Below, piece by piece: positions 13,521-17,712 of a stretch of 17,712 bases of DNA. Position 1 is the first letter of the stretch. Each line of letters starts with the position of its first letter. This DNA comes from DASZOC01 sp035550975 (GTDB taxonomy: Bacteria; Actinomycetota; CADDZG01; WHSQ01): positions 1-17,712 of the forward strand of contig DASZOC010000060.1 of assembly GCA_035550975.1 (NCBI GenBank), given 5' to 3'. The translations under genes and the position numbers were made by a program. The notes below the pieces were generated by a model, which saw only the letters and a list, made by a program, of their open reading frames with translations, was not told where the DNA came from and did not search any database.

Positions 13521-15122
13521 GTGCGTGCTCGAGGCGTCATCTGCGTGGTCGCCGTCGTCGCGACCGCGTTGGTCGCACCGGCATCCGCGACGACTGCGGG
13601 CGAGCCGGTGATCGAGGACAACATCGTCATCGAGTCCTTCGACGGGACTCCGATCGTCGCAACCCTCATGCTGCCGCGCGGAGCGAGCAAGGCCCGCCCG
13701 GCCCCCGCCGTCCTGCGCACCCATGGCTGGGGCGGGCGACGCGAGCGCGTTCCGGCCCCCGGCAGCCTCACCGAACGTTTGGTCGAAGAGGGCTATGCGG
13801 TGATGACGTGGGACTCGCGCGGCTTCGGGCAATCCGGCGGGGAGGCCAACGTCGGCTCACCCCACTTCGAGGTCAAGGACGCGTTCGCCGTGATCGACTA
13901 CCTGGCGCGGCGCGCAGAGATCGCGCGCGAGGGACCCCGCGACCCACTGGTCGGGTGGACCGGGGGTTCCAACGCCGCGGGAGTCCAGTTCAACACCGCC
14001 GCACTCGACCGGAAGGGCGTCATCGACGCCATCGTTCCCGAGATCTCCTGGGGGCTGCTGACCGAGGACCTGATCCCGAACGGTGTGCCCAAGCAAGGAT
14101 GGAACGAGCTCCTCTACTTCGCCGGCGCCGCGGGGGCGGCGGCCGAAGGGTTGGGATCGCCGGCCGGCCCGCAAACCGGCATCTACGCGCGTCAGATCCA
14201 CGAGGGCCACGCCCAGATCAACTCGACGGGCGACGTGTCGAAGGAGATCCATCGCTGGTTCCGCCACAAGTCGACGACGATCCGATCACGCGCGATAGAC
14301 GCGCCGACCCTGATCATCCAGGGGACGGTCGACACGCTCTTCCCCCTGCAGGACGCATTCCAGAACTACCTCAACCTGAAGGCTGCGCGCACTCCGGTGA
14401 AACTGATGACGTACTGCGCCGGCCACACACTCGGCTGCCCTTATCCCGGCGGTGCGACGGGCTACCCGAAGGGCGAGGGAAAGAAGCCACCGGTGTGGCA
14501 GGAGCGCGTGGTGGCGTGGCTGGATCGTTACGTCAAGGGCGATCGCTCGGCGAAGACGGGGCCGGAGGTCGAGTGGCAGTCCCAGGACGGCCATTACAAC
14601 GCGGCGGTCAGGTATCCGTTACCCGGCGCCCGCGACATCGTGGCGAGGACGATGTTGACCGGCGCGCTGGTCGGTCCGGGCGGGACCGGGGGCGACGGGG
14701 CCACCGACGGCAACCCTGCTTCAGCCGCGGAGGTGGCAGGGGTGAGCGGGGCGCGCGAGGACGTGTACGGCCCCGCGGCGTTCGCCACTCCGATACTCGG
14801 AGTGCCGAAGGTCAAGTTGACGGGTGAGGTGACGGGGCTCGGCGGCTTCGTTTTCTTCGAGCTCGTCGACGTGGCTCCCGATGGGGCGCGCATCACCGTC
14901 GACGACCAGGTGACGCCGCTGCGACTCGGGCCGGGCAAGGTGAAAGACACGATCGAGCTCAGTGGGATCTCGTGGATGCTCCAGCCGGGGCACTCGCTCG
15001 AGCTGGAGATAACGACAGGCTCGGGGATGTACCAGTCATGGCGCGCCGGGCCCTACGTCGCGACTCTCGAGGCGACGCTCAAGCTGCCGCTGGTCGTCGC
15101 CAACGTGGGAGACAAGGCCTAG
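13521..15122 (+). CDS. Secreted S15/CocE-type alpha/beta hydrolase (X-Pro dipeptidyl-peptidase-like)
   Basis: 533 residues from GTG 13521, chosen because GAGGGGAGGGA lies just upstream and the frame then starts with a good signal peptide: MRARGVICVVAVVATALVAP with an ASA cleavage site at about 21-23. The alpha/beta hydrolase core follows: oxyanion region RTHGWGG (66-72), WDSRGFGQSGG (97-107), nucleophile S150 in GWTGGSNAAG, acid D271 in IIQGTVDTLFP, and H302 in YCAGHTLG. The C-terminal part (about 390-533) is beta-rich and fits the jelly-roll domain of the S15/CocE family. Such enzymes cleave X-Pro peptides, esters or amides outside the cell. The elbow usually reads GGSYGG; here it is GGSNAA, so the Gly two residues after Ser is Ala. 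Substrate unknown. Confidence 0.9.
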   Translation: MRARGVICVVAVVATALVAPASATTAGEPVIEDNIVIESFDGTPIVATLMLPRGASKARPAPAVLRTHGWGGRRERVPAPGSLTERLVEEGYAVMTWDSRGFGQSGGEANVGSPHFEVKDAFAVIDYLARRAEIAREGPRDPLVGWTGGSNAAGVQFNTAALDRKGVIDAIVPEISWGLLTEDLIPNGVPKQGWNELLYFAGAAGAAAEGLGSPAGPQTGIYARQIHEGHAQINSTGDVSKEIHRWFRHKSTTIRSRAIDAPTLIIQGTVDTLFPLQDAFQNYLNLKAARTPVKLMTYCAGHTLGCPYPGGATGYPKGEGKKPPVWQERVVAWLDRYVKGDRSAKTGPEVEWQSQDGHYNAAVRYPLPGARDIVARTMLTGALVGPGGTGGDGATDGNPASAAEVAGVSGAREDVYGPAAFATPILGVPKVKLTGEVTGLGGFVFFELVDVAPDGARITVDDQVTPLRLGPGKVKDTIELSGISWMLQPGHSLELEITTGSGMYQSWRAGPYVATLEATLKLPLVVANVGDKA

Positions 15123-15165
15123 GTCTTCTTTCCCGAGAGAGCCGGTGCTCGTGGAGTTCGCCTTC

Positions 15166-15171
15166 TAGGAT
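15166..15171 (+). promoter_or_regulatory. -10 box TAGGAT, leaderless promoter of the oxidase-SCP2 gene
   Basis: TAGGAT, 6 nt, then ATG 15178, in the 55-nt gap after the hydrolase gene. This suggests the oxidase gene has its own promoter. The AGGA inside the box could instead serve as a weak ribosome-binding site at about 7-8 nt from the ATG. Confidence 0.5.
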
Positions 15172-15177
15172 CGGCCG

Positions 15178-16653
15178 ATGCGCGTAGCGGAAGACACCCG
15201 TGACCTCACCGAGCTGGCCGAGGTCGACCCCGACTCGATCCTCGATCGGTTGAACGACACCATCACACGGCGCATGCCGAGCTACCGCGAGCTGTACCTG
15301 CGGTGGGAGCGCCTGAACTGGTCGGTCTCCGAGCTCGACTTTTCCGCCGACCGTGGTGACTGGCTCGCGCTCGACCAGCACCATCGCGACAGGTTGCTGT
15401 GGACGCTGGCGGCGTTCTACGTGGCGGAGCAACGCGTCGCCGCGACGCTGACGCCATACGTGACCGCGGCCCCCTTGCTCGAGCAGAAGATCTTCCTGAC
15501 CACGCAGTGCGTCGACGAAGCGCGCCACGCGATCTTTTTCGACCGCTGGTTCCAGGAAGTGGTCGCCGCCGGCGACGGCGACCTCGCGCGACGGCTGCGG
15601 TCGTCGCGGCAGTGGGTCGGCCCCGGTTTCGGTCCGTTGTTCGACGAGTACCTCGAAGACGTGACCTCACAGCTTCGTGCGAACCCGACCGATCGACGCC
15701 ACTTCGCGAAGGCAATGGCCGTCTACCACATCGTCATCGAGGGGGTCCTCGCGTTGACGGGGCAGAAGTTCATCCTCGCGTGGGCGCGCGATCGGCAGAT
15801 CCTTCCCGGGTTCCGCGCCGGCTTCACGGCGGTGGCCCGCGACGAATCGCGTCACGTCGCGTTCGGGGCTCGCGTGATTCGCGACCTCCTGAAGGAAGAC
15901 CCGTCGCTCATCGAGGCGATACACGAGGGCATCTCCGAGACGCTGGCCCTCGGGTCGTACCTCTACCAGCCACCGGGCGGCGACGTGACGTACACGAGCG
16001 CGTTCGGCTACACGCTGGGGGACCTGTTCCAGTACGGCGGGATCCAGCTAGAGAAGAAGATGCGCGCGATCGGCGCGCCGATGCCGAAGGTCGAGATCTC
16101 GGTTCCGCTCATCGACACCGCATGGCCGCCGCCCGGCGGCGGGATGGTCGCGGTATCGGCTCGTGACCGCGTGTCGGCAGCGGCGCTGCGCGCGTTCGGC
16201 AGGGTTGCTCCTCGGTTCTCGCCCGGGATGTCGGTGATGATGCTGCATCTGGCGTTCCGGCCGGAGGCAACCCGCGGGGTCGACACGATCTACGAGCTCG
16301 ACCTGCGTGGCCCCGGCGGCGATCGGTTCTCGATCCACATCAACGACGGGACGTGCGACATCCGCGTCGGTCCGGCCGGTCGGCCCGCCGACGTCGTCTA
16401 CACGATGGACGCGTCGACATGGCTGGCGATGGCGCAGGGGCGCGTGACCGGCGACGAAGCCGTCCTGCTCGGGCGGTTGCGGATCGCCGGTGACCCATCT
16501 GTTGCGCGTCGCTTCAACGAGTATTTCCGCCCGCCGGGGCTCGAGGTTGCGCGGACCGCAGCGCGCGTATCGGTCGACCGCGGCCTGAACCCGCTGACGC
16601 TCGGCTCTCGCCTCGCCCGCCGCGTGTTGCGATCGTCGGAGGACGCGGCGTAA
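15178..16653 (+). CDS. R2-like di-metal oxidase (R2lox-like) fused to a C-terminal SCP2 sterol-carrier domain
   Basis: 491 residues. Residues 1-310 are a ribonucleotide-reductase R2-type four-helix domain with all six metal ligands: E84, E114/H117 (DEARH), E188 and E223/H226 (DESRH). The radical-tyrosine position of class Ia R2 (H117+4) is Phe121. V87 lies three residues after the first ligand and Y183 five before E188, the arrangement of the Val-Tyr ether crosslink in Mn/Fe R2-like ligand-binding oxidases such as mycobacterial Rv0233, and the E188-E223 spacing of 35 also matches. Residues about 345-455 fit an SCP2 lipid-binding domain (YELDLRGPGGDRFSIHINDG, then RLRIAGDPSVARRFNEYF). Prediction: a cytoplasmic oxidase acting on a lipid-like ligand, not a DNA-precursor enzyme. 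Start ATG 15178 is 6 nt after TAGGAT. PrsW follows with no gap. Confidence 0.85.
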   Translation: MRVAEDTRDLTELAEVDPDSILDRLNDTITRRMPSYRELYLRWERLNWSVSELDFSADRGDWLALDQHHRDRLLWTLAAFYVAEQRVAATLTPYVTAAPLLEQKIFLTTQCVDEARHAIFFDRWFQEVVAAGDGDLARRLRSSRQWVGPGFGPLFDEYLEDVTSQLRANPTDRRHFAKAMAVYHIVIEGVLALTGQKFILAWARDRQILPGFRAGFTAVARDESRHVAFGARVIRDLLKEDPSLIEAIHEGISETLALGSYLYQPPGGDVTYTSAFGYTLGDLFQYGGIQLEKKMRAIGAPMPKVEISVPLIDTAWPPPGGGMVAVSARDRVSAAALRAFGRVAPRFSPGMSVMMLHLAFRPEATRGVDTIYELDLRGPGGDRFSIHINDGTCDIRVGPAGRPADVVYTMDASTWLAMAQGRVTGDEAVLLGRLRIAGDPSVARRFNEYFRPPGLEVARTAARVSVDRGLNPLTLGSRLARRVLRSSEDAA

Positions 16654-17712
16654 GTGTCGCCGACGGTGGTCGCATCACTATTGATCACCTACGCGGTCTT
16701 CCAGACGGTCGTGTTCTTGATATTGATCCGCATGGTGGACCCTTATGAGCGCGAGCCCATGTCACTCCTGGCGCTCATGGCGCTGTGGGGAGCGCTCGGG
16801 GCAACGACCTTGTCGGCGATCGGCAACACCGCCGTGCGGAACCTGCTTCCGCCGGACGTAGCGGTGGTCTTTGGACGCGCGCTCTACGCGCCGGTCGTCG
16901 AGGAGGTCGCGAAGGGGATCGCGCTGGTCGTGTTCGTGCTCGTCTCCGTTCGCGCGCGTGGGAGGTTCGGGATACCGCGGTTCGAGGGAATCACCGACGG
17001 CGTCGTGTACGGGGCCGCGATCGGGCTCGGGTTCGCGTTCACCGAAGACATCTTGTATCTGTTGGTAGGAGCGGCTCAGAACGGTCTCGAATCGGGTTCG
17101 ATCGCGTACCTCGCGCGTAGGGACTTCTTCGGCGTCAGCATGTTGCGCCATGCGATCTATACCGCCACGTTCGGCGTCGGGCTAGGGCTCGCGATGTGGT
17201 CGAGAGCCGCCTTCGCGCGCGTCGTATTGCCTGCCGGGGGGCTCCTGCTCGCGATGTTCCTGCACAGCTTCAACAACGGTTGGGGTCAGGTGGCGCTGGT
17301 TCGGCGGTTCGGCTTCGACCGGACGGTTTCGTTCGTGCAGGGCGCGGAGTCGCCTGTCATGGAGGACGTTCGCCGCAACGCCCTGAGTGCGGTGAGGGTT
17401 TCGGAGTACGTGCTGCTCGTTGTTTTCGCTCTCGCGATCTATCTGTGGATCCGGTACCAGAGAAAGGTCATCCGCGCCGAGTTGGAGGAGGAAGCGCAGA
17501 ACGGCCTCATCAGTCGCACCGAATGGGACCTCCTTCCGCGCTACTGGCGGAGAACGGCGTGGTACTGGCAGCTGATCCGGACGGGGCAGTGGCAACGGTG
17601 GCGCATCCTGCAGACGATGCACGGCGAGCTGGTCAGTCTGGCCATCATGAAGATGCGCGTTCGCCGCGCCGGCGCGCCGGAGGACGCTGTGGCGAGGCTT
17701 GCGGCGCTAGCC
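16654..17712 (+). CDS. PrsW-family intramembrane metalloprotease (3' end outside window)
   Basis: The frame opens with GTG directly after the oxidase TAA and stays open for 353 codons to the right edge. Hydrophobic segments lie at about 5-24, 38-58, 88-104, 117-137, 160-183, 187-205 and 252-266. The three PrsW (peptidase M82) motifs are present in order: EEVAK (E83, E84, K87), FAFTED (127-132, with E131/D132) and FLHSFNN (H204, N207). PrsW proteases cleave membrane proteins; in Bacillus subtilis PrsW cleaves the anti-sigma factor RsiW. After the last helix comes a charged cytoplasmic tail of at least 85 residues with many Trp and Arg (LLPRYWRRTAWYWQLIRTGQ), longer than in minimal family members. 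The gene is probably co-transcribed with the oxidase. No anti-sigma factor is encoded nearby, so the target is unknown. Confidence 0.9.
   Translation, partial: MSPTVVASLLITYAVFQTVVFLILIRMVDPYEREPMSLLALMALWGALGATTLSAIGNTAVRNLLPPDVAVVFGRALYAPVVEEVAKGIALVVFVLVSVRARGRFGIPRFEGITDGVVYGAAIGLGFAFTEDILYLLVGAAQNGLESGSIAYLARRDFFGVSMLRHAIYTATFGVGLGLAMWSRAAFARVVLPAGGLLLAMFLHSFNNGWGQVALVRRFGFDRTVSFVQGAESPVMEDVRRNALSAVRVSEYVLLVVFALAIYLWIRYQRKVIRAELEEEAQNGLISRTEWDLLPRYWRRTAWYWQLIRTGQWQRWRILQTMHGELVSLAIMKMRVRRAGAPEDAVARLAALA

Noticed and set aside
13043..14827. 594-codon plus-strand frame across cyclase B and the hydrolase
   Set aside because: Arg/Gly-rich shadow crossing two well-supported genes and their intergenic region.
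15178..16110. Class I ribonucleotide reductase small subunit
   Set aside because: The radical Tyr is Phe, the Val/Tyr pair matches R2lox, there is an SCP2 fusion and no large-subunit gene nearby.

Overview
The window is GC-rich, densely coding DNA with frequent GTG starts. It looks like chromosome from an actinomycete-type bacterium (Actinomycetota, probably an uncultured lineage). That placement is an inference from base composition, from the gene families (R2lox-like oxidase, class III cyclase-ATPase-TPR regulators, short HExxH membrane protein, DUF892 protein with a duplicated C-terminal repeat) and from many starts with a -10 box 6-7 nt upstream, the signature of leaderless mRNAs. I see no tRNA, rRNA, CRISPR array, insertion sequence or phage gene, and no stretch over 300 nt without a gene.

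Layout. 1-1074 (+): the end of a membrane protein, then an overlapping metallo-beta-lactamase-fold hydrolase. 1090-3272 (-): a small unknown protein, a ferritin-like DUF892 protein and a CorA-type divalent cation transporter. 3410-4060 (+): a secreted protein of unknown function. 4050-7553 (-): a large zinc-ribbon/class III cyclase/ATPase/TPR protein (cyclase A). 7686-10212 (+): a lipoprotein, an aldehyde dehydrogenase, a small HExxH membrane protein and a 51-residue protein preceded by palindromes. 10214-13384 (-): a second cyclase/ATPase/TPR protein (cyclase B). 13521-17712 (+): a secreted S15/CocE-type hydrolase, an R2lox-like di-metal oxidase fused to an SCP2 lipid-carrier domain, and a PrsW-type intramembrane protease that runs off the right edge.

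How the genes may work together. The two cyclase proteins are paralogues. They share a nearly identical 17-nt block at the start codon, so they are probably expressed under related control. Each has a divergently transcribed gene for an exported protein upstream and a convergent neighbour at its 3' end. The oxidase-SCP2 and PrsW genes abut (TAA followed directly by GTG) and probably form an operon. The aldehyde dehydrogenase and HExxH genes are also almost contiguous. Most other neighbours have no obvious shared pathway.

The most interesting points are the R2lox-SCP2 fusion, the set of leaderless-type starts with the shared cyclase promoter block, the non-canonical purine-binding position in cyclase A, and the 51-residue gene with its palindromic leader and possible leaderless upstream ORF. 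I did not find a clearly new multi-gene defence or metabolic system.
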